This document shows positions 16,704 through 23,710 of a stretch of 64,000 bases of DNA, piece after piece. Source of the stretch: Exiguobacterium sp018617385 (GTDB lineage Bacteria; Bacillota; Bacilli; Exiguobacteriales; Exiguobacteriaceae); contig NZ_JACSKA010000001.1 in NCBI RefSeq assembly GCF_018617385.1, positions 496,001-560,000 on the forward strand, written 5' to 3'. The notes under the pieces were generated by a model. The model worked only from the letters and a program-made list of their open reading frames with translations, did no database searches and had not been told where the DNA came from. Position 1 is the stretch's first letter. Each line of letters begins with the position of its first letter. Both the position numbers and the translations under genes were made by a program.

Positions 16704-18128
16704 ATGAGACAATTTCCGGAAGAGTTTATTTTTGGTGCGGCAACAGCAGCTTATCAAGCAGAAGGTGCGGTGAACGAAGGGGGACGCGGTCCTTGTTATT
16801 GGGATGAGTTCCTACATCGCCCGGAGAGCCGTTTCAATGGAGACGTCGCCAGTGATTTTTATCATCAGTATCCAGTCGATTTAAAGTTATCCAATGAGTA
16901 TGGATTGAACGGCATTCGCATCTCGATTGCCTGGAGCCGTGTCATTCCGGATGGGGCCGGTGAGGTGAATGAGGAAGGACTCGCCTTTTATGACCGCTTG
17001 ATCGATGAGTGCTTGGCAAACGGTGTGGAGCCGGTCGTCACGCTTCATCATTTCGACACGCCGCTCCCGCTATTCCATCAAGGGGACTGGTTGAATCGTG
17101 ACAACATTGACCACTTCGTCCGCTTTGCGGAAGTGTGCTTCGAGCGTTTCGGAGATCGCGTGAAGAAGTGGGTGTCAATCAACGAGCCGTGGTCCGTCGT
17201 CGCGGGACAATACATCATCGGGCACTTCCCGCCAAACATTCGTTACGATGTCGCCAAAGCGATTCAAGCCATGCACCATATGATGATTGCTCATGCGAAA
17301 GTCGTGGACGCGTATAAACGGATGGAGCTAGACGGAGAGGTTGGGATCATCCATATCCTCGAATCGAAATATCCGATCACCGAGTCCGAAGAAGACCGGG
17401 AAGCGGCATATGTGGAAGATGTGTTGGCGAACCAATTCATGTTGGATGCCTGTTTGAAAGGGAGTTACACAACCGAGACACTGACGGTCATCGAACGATT
17501 GATGTCTCTTCAACAAGCTACTCTTGTAGTCGAAGAGGGGGACATGGAATGGTTAGCACGTGGCAGTGCCCAAAATGACTTCCTCGGAGTCAACTATTAT
17601 GCGAGTCACTTCTTGGCGGCCCATGATGGCGAGAGTGGGATTCATCATAACGGGACAGGGGAGAAAGGGACAAGCGTGTTTGGCTTAAAAGGAATCGGGA
17701 AACGCGTGTCGAATCCGGAAGTGCCTACAACGGATTGGGATTGGCCGATTTATCCGGCCGGCTTGACGGATATGCTCGTCCGGGTCCATCGTCAATATCC
17801 GAACTACAAAGCCATGTATGTGACGGAAAATGGAATGGGGTATAAGGACGACCTCGTCGACGGCTCGATTGATGACACGCCTCGAATTGATTATATCGCC
17901 CAGCATTTGAACGCTATTTTGGATGCGATTGAACAAGGTGTCACGGTTCGTGGATATTTCCTCTGGTCTCTCATGGACGTCTTGTCCTGGACGAATGGAT
18001 TCAATAAACGGTACGGCTTGTTCTATGTGGATTTCGAGACACAGGAACGACTACCGAAGAAAAGTGCACGTTGGATGAGAGAAGTGGCGAACCGACGTCA
18101 AGTCATTCAACCGGAAACTGTAAAATGA
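16704..18128 (+). CDS. lacG: 6-phospho-beta-galactosidase (GH1)
   Basis: This 474-residue GH1 enzyme splits lactose-6-phosphate into glucose and galactose-6-phosphate. The catalytic acid/base is E161 in INEPW and the nucleophile E375 in VTENG, almost exactly the positions known for lactococcal LacG (160 and 375). Other GH1 landmarks are FGAATAAYQAEGA at residues 10-22 and the phosphate-loop region near residues 425-435 (TNGFNKRYGLF). It belongs to the lacFEG operon and is closed by a strong terminator. Confidence 0.93.
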   Translation: MRQFPEEFIFGAATAAYQAEGAVNEGGRGPCYWDEFLHRPESRFNGDVASDFYHQYPVDLKLSNEYGLNGIRISIAWSRVIPDGAGEVNEEGLAFYDRLIDECLANGVEPVVTLHHFDTPLPLFHQGDWLNRDNIDHFVRFAEVCFERFGDRVKKWVSINEPWSVVAGQYIIGHFPPNIRYDVAKAIQAMHHMMIAHAKVVDAYKRMELDGEVGIIHILESKYPITESEEDREAAYVEDVLANQFMLDACLKGSYTTETLTVIERLMSLQQATLVVEEGDMEWLARGSAQNDFLGVNYYASHFLAAHDGESGIHHNGTGEKGTSVFGLKGIGKRVSNPEVPTTDWDWPIYPAGLTDMLVRVHRQYPNYKAMYVTENGMGYKDDLVDGSIDDTPRIDYIAQHLNAILDAIEQGVTVRGYFLWSLMDVLSWTNGFNKRYGLFYVDFETQERLPKKSARWMREVANRRQVIQPETVK

Positions 18129-18163
18129 ACAAAAAGTCGGTTCTTTTGAACCGGCTTTTGTTT
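18128..18163 (+). terminator. terminator of lacFEG
   Basis: AACAAAAAGTCGGTTC pairs with GAACCGGCTTTTGTTT (one mismatch) around a TTTT loop, ending in a T-rich tract directly after the lacG stop. Confidence 0.88.
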
Positions 18164-18182
18164 GTTTCTGTTCTAAAATGAT

Positions 18183-18211
18183 AGTCAAGGAGTGTTCAAG
18201 TTGAGTATACT
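18183..18211 (+). promoter_or_regulatory. possible lacR promoter
   Basis: TATACT (18206-18211) is a good -10, 29 bases before the chosen lacR start; the -35 (AGTCAA, 17-base spacer) is weak. Confidence 0.33.
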
Positions 18212-18239
18212 GAAAGAAAGAAGGAGGGTGATCGGGAAA

Positions 18240-19022
18240 ATGTTGAAGGAACAGCGATGGGATCGCATCTTAGAACTGGTGGATACAAAAGGGGTCGTGA
18301 AGACGACCGAAGTGACGGAATTGCTTGGCGTAACGCCGATGACGGCACGTCGCGATTTGCAGATGCTTGAAGAATTAGGGCGACTTGAACGGATTCACGG
18401 AGGTGCGAAATCCTTGAACATGGACCGTCCCCTGTCGTATGAAGAGTTGTCTCATGTCGAGAAGAAACAACTTCGTTCGGAAGAGAAGCGGAGCATCGCC
18501 AGAAAAGCGGCGGCGCTTATTGAAGAGAATGCCACGGTGTTCATCGGACCGGGGACGACCAATGAACTCATTTATGAATACATCGACGTGAATGCCCGGA
18601 TTTTTACGAATTCGTTCCAAGTGTTCGAGCGGTTTAAAAACGATGCGCGATTCGAATTGATGCTGATCGGTGGACGCTACCGCGAACGGACGGGTGCTTT
18701 TGTTGGAAGCTTTACGAACGATATCATGTCCCGCATCAACGTATCACTCGCTTTCATCGGAACGAACGGCGTGCACAATGAACGGATCACGACGGCGAAC
18801 GAAGAAGAGGGCGCATGTCAAAAGATTATTCTCGATAATGCACAGTTGAAGTACATCTTGTGCGATTCAAGTAAAATCGGTCGTGTCGACCTATTCGACT
18901 TCTACGGCTTGGATCACGTCGATGGACTGATCACGGACGAAAACATTAGCGAGGCGACGTTACACCATTACTCCTCTTATACCGAGGTCATCGTGGGACA
19001 AAACGAACAGCAATTGGTTTGA
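18240..19022 (+). CDS. lacR: DeoR-family lactose/tagatose pathway repressor
   Basis: From ATG 18240 the protein has 260 residues, close to the usual 251-256 of LacR. The N-terminal HTH_DeoR (RILELVDTKGVVKTTEVTELLG, then TPMTARRDLQMLEELGRLERIHGGAKSL) is followed by a DeoR C-terminal sugar-phosphate sensor domain (IGPGTTNELIYEY, GGRYRERTGAFVG, AFIGTNGV, CDSSKIGR). Gram-positive LacR proteins respond to tagatose-6-phosphate. AAGGAGG is 12 bases from the ATG, a little long; an upstream start at 18192 has no ribosome binding site. It sits between the two lac operons and has its own terminators on both sides. Confidence 0.88.
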   Translation: MLKEQRWDRILELVDTKGVVKTTEVTELLGVTPMTARRDLQMLEELGRLERIHGGAKSLNMDRPLSYEELSHVEKKQLRSEEKRSIARKAAALIEENATVFIGPGTTNELIYEYIDVNARIFTNSFQVFERFKNDARFELMLIGGRYRERTGAFVGSFTNDIMSRINVSLAFIGTNGVHNERITTANEEEGACQKIILDNAQLKYILCDSSKIGRVDLFDFYGLDHVDGLITDENISEATLHHYSSYTEVIVGQNEQQLV

Positions 19023-19036
19023 ACATATGAATCAAC

Positions 19037-19079
19037 GACCTGGATTGTTACGAAATGTGACAATCCGGGTCTTTTTTTG
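19037..19079 (+). terminator. terminator of lacR
   Basis: A long stem (GACC-GGATTGT-AC against GT-ACAATCC-GGTC, with small mismatches) with a 5-base loop is followed by seven T residues. Confidence 0.88.
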
Positions 19080-19099
19080 TTAAAAAACAAACAAATAAT

Positions 19100-19139
19100 G
19101 TTCGAAAATGATTGAAAATAATCGAACTTGTGCTATTAT
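19100..19139 (+). promoter_or_regulatory. lacA promoter with candidate LacR operator
   Basis: TTGAAA (19112-19117) and an extended -10, TGC then TATTAT (19134-19139), are 16 bases apart. The perfect inverted repeat GTTCGA ... TCGAAC (19100-19127) brackets the -35. The 10-mer TGATTGAAAA at its centre (19109-19118) recurs at the lacF promoter (14497-14506), suggesting a shared LacR element. No cre box is seen here. Confidence 0.62.
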
Positions 19140-19189
19140 AAAAGTGTAAATAACGAACAAAAAAGAACAAAAAGAAAGAAGGGATTGTT

Positions 19190-19609
19190 GTGAAAGTAGC
19201 ACTTTCGGCAGACAAAGCGAGTGAAGGGCGTAAGCAACTGATTGTGAACCATATGGAGGAACTCGGACATGAAGTCGTAGATTATTCGGGTGATGACGTC
19301 GTGGCAGCGATTGTTCGAGTGACGGATGCGGTTCGCGATGGAGAGGCAGCTCGAGGCATCTTACTCGATTCCTTTGGATCATTGTCCTACATGGTCGCGG
19401 CGAAACAATCTGGAATTGTTTGTGCACAAGTATCAGATGAACATTCTGCGAAAATGACACGAGACCATAACAACTCTACGATCATCGCGATGGGGACGGA
19501 AGTCATCGGTGATACGTTGGCACGTGAAATTGTAAGCGCATTCCTTGGAGCGGAGTACTCCGGTGGGCGTCATCAAATTCGCGTAGACATGTTGAACAAA
19601 TTGGCTTAA
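19190..19609 (+). CDS. lacA: galactose-6-phosphate isomerase, LacA subunit
   Basis: The 139-residue RpiB-fold protein matches LacA (about 142 residues): MKVALSADKASEGRK at the start and LLDSFGSLSYMVAAKQSGIVCAQVSDEHSA in the middle. LacA lacks the canonical RpiB catalytic Cys motif CGTG, which is found in LacB, as expected for the heteromeric enzyme converting galactose-6-phosphate to tagatose-6-phosphate. The start is GTG 19190, with AAGAAGGGA upstream. It begins the second lac operon and is 14 bases from lacB. Confidence 0.93.
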   Translation: MKVALSADKASEGRKQLIVNHMEELGHEVVDYSGDDVVAAIVRVTDAVRDGEAARGILLDSFGSLSYMVAAKQSGIVCAQVSDEHSAKMTRDHNNSTIIAMGTEVIGDTLAREIVSAFLGAEYSGGRHQIRVDMLNKLA

Positions 19610-19623
19610 GGAGGACGAACAGG

Positions 19624-20139
19624 ATGAAGATTGCAATCGGTTGCGACCATATTGTGACAGATATTAAAGATGAGATGGTGCAGTACCTTGAAGCGCAAGG
19701 CCATGAAGTCATCGACTGCGGGACGTATGATTTTGAACGCACGCACTACCCGATTTACGGGCGTCGTGTCGCGGAACAAGTCGTCACGAACGAAGCGGAT
19801 CGCGGAATCGTCATCTGCGGAACGGGAGTGGGGATTACGACATCTGCCAACAAAGTGCAAGGTGTCCGTGCACCGCTCGTGCGAGATGTGACCACTGCGA
19901 AAATGGCGCGGAAGCAGCTTGATGCGAATGTGATCGGGATTGGGGGACGGATTACTGGTCTCGGTTTGATGCAAGAGATCGTGGATGTCTTCTTGAGCAC
20001 GCCATACGTCGAAACAGAAGAATCGAAACAACTCATCGCCTCGGTCGATGCGTTGGCGTCAACGAGTCGAGGGTTAGATGGTGACGAGATTTTTGATGAG
20101 TTTCTAGAGAAATGGGAAGCGGGCTGCTACGTCGATTAA
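19624..20139 (+). CDS. lacB: galactose-6-phosphate isomerase, LacB subunit
   Basis: The 171-residue protein is the length of LacB. It keeps the RpiB/LacB active-site motif (ICGTGVGITTSANKVQGVRA) and the phosphate-binding region GCDHIVTDIKD at the N-terminus. With LacA it makes the active isomerase. AAGGAGG precedes ATG 19624. The next gene follows 26 bases on in the same operon. Confidence 0.94.
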   Translation: MKIAIGCDHIVTDIKDEMVQYLEAQGHEVIDCGTYDFERTHYPIYGRRVAEQVVTNEADRGIVICGTGVGITTSANKVQGVRAPLVRDVTTAKMARKQLDANVIGIGGRITGLGLMQEIVDVFLSTPYVETEESKQLIASVDALASTSRGLDGDEIFDEFLEKWEAGCYVD

Positions 20140-20165
20140 CAAATAATCCAATGAGGTGAATGAAG

Positions 20166-21035
20166 ATGGAAATGACAAAAACAGGTGTCATCAATACAAA
20201 AGAGATGCTACGCGATGCACAAGTGAACGGCTACGCCGTCCCAGCGTTTAATATTCATAACCTAGAAACGGCTCAAGTCGTCGTAGAAACGGCGGCAGAG
20301 CTCCGTTCGCCAGTCATTCTAGCCGCAACTCCTGGAACGTTCACATACGCTGGACGCGATTACATTCAAGCGATTGCAGACACGGCCGCACGTCGTTACG
20401 ACATTCCGATCGCGCTTCATTTGGACCACCACGAGACGATCGAGGACATTCAAACCTCGCTTGAACTTGGGACGAAATCGGTCATGATCGATGCGTCACA
20501 CCATGCGTTCGAAGAAAACATCGAGACCGTACGTCAAGTCGTCGCATTGGCTCAAGAATACGGTGCATCGGTTGAAGCGGAACTCGGTCGCTTAGGTGGT
20601 CAAGAGGATGATCTAGTGGTCGATGAGGCGGACTCGTTTTATACGGATCCTGCTGCTGCGGCAGAATTTGTAGAGAAGACAGGCATTGATTCGCTTGCCG
20701 TCGCCATTGGAACGGCCCACGGGTTATATAAGGCAGAACCGAAGTTGGATTTAGAACGGTTGTCTGAAATTCGAGCAGTCGTCGACATCCCGCTCGTCCT
20801 CCATGGCGCATCTGGTGTACCGTTTGATACAGTACGTGAATGTATTCGTCGAGGATGCTGCAAGGTCAACATCGCCACAGAGTTAAAAATGCCATTTGCC
20901 GCGACACTTCGAAGCGTCTTGACAGAAAATCAAGAAGAGAGCGATCCGCGTAAATACTTCGGACCGGCAAAAGCTGCGATGAAGACGGTCGTGGAAGAGA
21001 AGATTCGAATGTGCATGAGCGATGGACGTTATTGA
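20166..21035 (+). CDS. gatY: class II tagatose-1,6-bisphosphate aldolase, GatY/KbaY type
   Basis: The 289-residue protein is a class II (zinc-dependent) aldolase closely resembling enterobacterial GatY: YAVPAFNIHNLETAQVV, ATPGTFTYAGRDY, the zinc/catalytic region HLDHHETIEDI, VEAELGRLGGQEDD, AIGTAHGLYKAEP and VLHGASGVPFDTV. It cleaves tagatose-1,6-bisphosphate to dihydroxyacetone phosphate and glyceraldehyde-3-phosphate. In known Gram-positive lac operons this step is done by LacD, an unrelated class I aldolase of about 326 residues, so this is a replacement. ATG 20166 is chosen with AGGTG seven bases upstream; ATG 20160 is one base away from it. The order lacA-lacB-gatY-lacC completes the pathway. 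Confidence 0.88.
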   Translation: MEMTKTGVINTKEMLRDAQVNGYAVPAFNIHNLETAQVVVETAAELRSPVILAATPGTFTYAGRDYIQAIADTAARRYDIPIALHLDHHETIEDIQTSLELGTKSVMIDASHHAFEENIETVRQVVALAQEYGASVEAELGRLGGQEDDLVVDEADSFYTDPAAAAEFVEKTGIDSLAVAIGTAHGLYKAEPKLDLERLSEIRAVVDIPLVLHGASGVPFDTVRECIRRGCCKVNIATELKMPFAATLRSVLTENQEESDPRKYFGPAKAAMKTVVEEKIRMCMSDGRY

Positions 21036-21044
21036 GGTCTGGAT

Positions 21045-21968
21045 ATGATTTTAACCATCACGTTAAATCCTGCGATCGATGTCCGGTATGACTTGTCGCA
21101 GTTCCAATTGAACGGGACGAATCGAACGGATGCCCCTCATCGGACAGCCGGTGGGAAAGGACTGAATGTGACGCGGGTCATCGCACAATTAGGTGAGCCG
21201 GTGATGGCCACGGGCATCCTTGGGGGCGAAGCGGGGGAGTGGATTACTTCTACACTTGCCAAAGACGGGATTCGTCAGAACTTTTATCGAGTGTCCGGCA
21301 ACACGCGTACGTGTCTGGCTTTCTTGCATGATGGGAAGCAAACCGAAGTACTGGAAAGTGGACCGTACGTATCGACAGATGAATGGGAAGGATTCAAACA
21401 ACATGTGGCCACGCTCTTGCCTGAAGTCTCACTCGTCGTGGCGTCTGGTAGTTTACCAAAAGGTGTGCCAATGAGTGCCTATCGCGAATTGATCGAGCTG
21501 GCAGGACAATATGGGAAACAAGTAATCCTCGATACAAGCGGAGAGGCTCTTCGTGAAGGATTATCGGCCCATCCTTTGTTAGTGAAGCCGAATGAAGAAG
21601 AGTTGAACAGCCTGGATCCCGCTGCTCCAATCGAGCATACGCTCAACCGGATCGGAGATAGGAGTGACTGGGTCATTCATTCAAAAGGGAAGCGAGGGGC
21701 GGATGCGATCGTTCATGGACAACGCTATGTCATCGACGTACCGAACGTGGCGGCCGTGAACGCCGTCGGGTCTGGCGATGCGATGATTGCTGGTCTCGCT
21801 GTCGGAATGGTGAGACGTCGATCCGTGGAAGAGACGCTTCGTCTCGGTAGTGCGACCGGCACGCTCAATGCCCTTGAAGAAGGCACGGGAAGCATCAACT
21901 GCGCACATCTTGAAGATATGCTCAGTCAGATTCGGGTAACACGAATGTCTCCCATTTCCTCATCATGA
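21045..21968 (+). CDS. lacC: tagatose-6-phosphate kinase (PfkB family)
   Basis: The 307-residue PfkB/ribokinase-fold sugar-phosphate kinase has LTITLNPAIDVRY at the start, the sugar-binding GGKGLNVTRV near residue 36, and the ATP-site motif NAVGSGDAM with its catalytic Asp near residue 249. Family members include LacC, FruK and PfkB; the operon position beside lacA, lacB and the aldolase supports tagatose-6-phosphate as substrate. GAGG lies seven bases before ATG 21045. The last gene of the operon. Confidence 0.9.
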   Translation: MILTITLNPAIDVRYDLSQFQLNGTNRTDAPHRTAGGKGLNVTRVIAQLGEPVMATGILGGEAGEWITSTLAKDGIRQNFYRVSGNTRTCLAFLHDGKQTEVLESGPYVSTDEWEGFKQHVATLLPEVSLVVASGSLPKGVPMSAYRELIELAGQYGKQVILDTSGEALREGLSAHPLLVKPNEEELNSLDPAAPIEHTLNRIGDRSDWVIHSKGKRGADAIVHGQRYVIDVPNVAAVNAVGSGDAMIAGLAVGMVRRRSVEETLRLGSATGTLNALEEGTGSINCAHLEDMLSQIRVTRMSPISSS

Positions 21969-21971
21969 AAA

Positions 21972-22004
21972 AAGCGACCTGTCGTCATCGAGGACAGGTC
22001 GCTT
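21972..22004. terminator. bidirectional terminator between lacC and chrA
   Basis: A perfect 12-bp stem (AAGCGACCTGTC / GACAGGTCGCTT) with a 9-base loop; the minus strand has a TTTTTT tail, the plus strand a weaker CTTT. Confidence 0.88.
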
Positions 22005-22012
22005 CTTTACGT

Positions 22013-23197
22013 TTACACCAGCTGAATCAACGTCCCACCGAGTACCCCGACGATGACGAGTGCCCACGGGGGTAGTTTCCAATACGCGATCATGACGAAC
22101 AGGAAGGCGGCGAACACGAAGTCGACCGCATCGTTGACGGTACTCGTGAAGATCGGGCTGTAGAATGCCGCGATCAAAATCCCGACCACTGCCGCGTTGA
22201 CGCCGATAAGAGCGCCGGCGACTTTCGGGTTATGACGGAGCGCATCCCAAAACGGAAGTGCCCCGAGGATGAGCAAGAAGGCCGGCAAGAAAATTGCGAC
22301 CGTCGCCAGGATGCCACCTGGCACACCGTTAATCACCGTTCCGAGATAGGAAGCGAACGTGAAGAGCGGTCCAGGGACGGCCTGAGCGGCACCGTATCCT
22401 GCAAGGAAGGCTTCTTCACTCAGGAAACCAGCGGGTACGAGCTCACGCTCAAGTAACGGCAAGACCACATGTCCGCCGCCGAAGACGAGGGCACCGGCCC
22501 GGTAAAAGCTATCGAACAAGGCAATCGTCTGATTTTCAAACGTCTCCCGTAAAATCGGTAAGATGACGAGAAGAGCACCGAATATCGACAGCAAGACGGC
22601 TCCGAGTCGTTTCGAAATGGGGAACGCGCTCGATTTCGCATCGAGGCGGTCCGGCTTGAACAACAGGAATCCTGCGAGGGCCGCAAGGAGAATGAACAAC
22701 ACCTGACTGAACGTCGTCTGCCAGAGCAAGACGCCCGCCAAGGCGAAAAAGGCGATCGTTCGTGTCTTTGTATCAGGTGTCAGTTTACTCGCCATCCCTA
22801 AGATGGCATGGGCAACGATAGCGACGGCGACGACCTTCAAACCGTAGAGCCAACCTGCGTCGGACACGTCGAGCCCAGACAACAATAAAGCGAACAGGAT
22901 GAGGGCAACGACGGACGGCGTCGTGAAGCCGATGAACGAGGTGATCCCACCTAATATACCGCCGCGGACGATCCCGATGCCGATCCCGACCTGTGAACTG
23001 GCCGGTCCGGGTAAGAATTGGCATAAGGCGACGAGATCGGCATATGCTTTCTCATCCATCCATTTGCGTCGTCTCACATACTCCTCGTGGAAGTACCCGA
23101 GGTGGGCGACCGGCCCACCGAACGAGGTGAGGCCGAGCCTCGTTGAAACGAATAAAATCTCTAGTAACGTCTTGAACGTCACGCGTTGTGTCGTCAT
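22013..23197 (-). CDS. chrA: ChrA-family chromate transporter (two-domain form)
   Basis: The 394-residue protein has two homologous CHR domains. The first carries TSFGGPVAHLGYFHEEYV and CQFLPGPASSQVGIGIG; the second FGGGHVVLPLLERELV and AAQAVPGPLFTFASYLGT. About ten hydrophobic segments are present. Bidomain CHR proteins export chromate by proton antiport. The gene starts four bases after the stop of a PadR-type regulator, a pairing that suggests local control of chromate response. Whether it truly exports chromate rather than another oxyanion needs testing. Confidence 0.88.
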   Translation of the reverse strand: MTTQRVTFKTLLEILFVSTRLGLTSFGGPVAHLGYFHEEYVRRRKWMDEKAYADLVALCQFLPGPASSQVGIGIGIVRGGILGGITSFIGFTTPSVVALILFALLLSGLDVSDAGWLYGLKVVAVAIVAHAILGMASKLTPDTKTRTIAFFALAGVLLWQTTFSQVLFILLAALAGFLLFKPDRLDAKSSAFPISKRLGAVLLSIFGALLVILPILRETFENQTIALFDSFYRAGALVFGGGHVVLPLLERELVPAGFLSEEAFLAGYGAAQAVPGPLFTFASYLGTVINGVPGGILATVAIFLPAFLLILGALPFWDALRHNPKVAGALIGVNAAVVGILIAAFYSPIFTSTVNDAVDFVFAAFLFVMIAYWKLPPWALVIVGVLGGTLIQLV

Positions 23198-23201
23198 GTC
23201 T

Positions 23202-23510
23202 TCACTCCTTGATTTCTTTGAATAACTCGTATGCTTTTTGACGGGCTTCCGCCAACACAGAACGTCCTTTTTCGGTCGTCACGTAATTTTTGCGAACGTG
23301 TCCATCGACCGTCTCGTTTTCACGGACGAGTAGGCCATCCTTCTCCATCCCGTGCAAAATCGGGTAGAGCGTCCCAGCACTGATCTCGTATCCGTGTTCT
23401 CGAAGCTCATCGACCATCCATGCTCCGTACACGGGGTGTTCTGCGGCATGGTGCAAAATGTGGATGTGGATGAAACCGAGAAACAGCTTCCGCAAGACGC
23501 GGTCTTCCAT
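23202..23510 (-). CDS. PadR-family transcriptional regulator
   Basis: The 102-residue protein is a PadR-like winged helix: FIHIHILHHAAEHPVYGAWMVDELREHG, EISAGTLYPILHGMEKDGLL, and the wing region VRKNYVTTEKGRSVLAE. It is the short form without the long C-terminal helix pair. ATG 23510 is preferred with AAGGAG nine bases upstream; the ATG at 23519 abuts that site. It is transcribed with chrA (four-base gap) and probably represses the pair. A palindrome just upstream is a likely operator. Confidence 0.85.
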   Translation of the reverse strand: MEDRVLRKLFLGFIHIHILHHAAEHPVYGAWMVDELREHGYEISAGTLYPILHGMEKDGLLVRENETVDGHVRKNYVTTEKGRSVLAEARQKAYELFKEIKE

Positions 23511-23526
23511 ACGTGTCATCTCCTTA

Positions 23527-23543
23527 ATATCGAAATTCGATAT
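23527..23543 (-). promoter_or_regulatory. palindromic operator candidate for PadR-chrA
   Basis: ATATCGAA-A-TTCGATAT is a perfect 8-bp inverted repeat immediately upstream of the padR ribosome binding site; a looser half (TTTTCGAAA) follows. Its place in the leader fits autorepression. Confidence 0.5.
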
Positions 23544-23710
23544 CGGTTTTCGAAATCAGTCTAACAAAGGTGAGCGAGAGAGGCAACGTAAGAACTTGCA
23601 GTTTACGAAAACTTAAAATGAAAAGTTGGGAATGAGTTCGGGAAAAATAGGGAATCTATCACAAATGAGGTAAACTAAGTGGAGATTTTATTTGCTGAGG
23701 AGGAAGTGAC

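Noticed and set aside
18192..18239. Longer N-terminus for LacR from 18192
   Set aside because: The added 16 residues lie within the promoter region, have no ribosome binding site and make the protein longer than the family norm.
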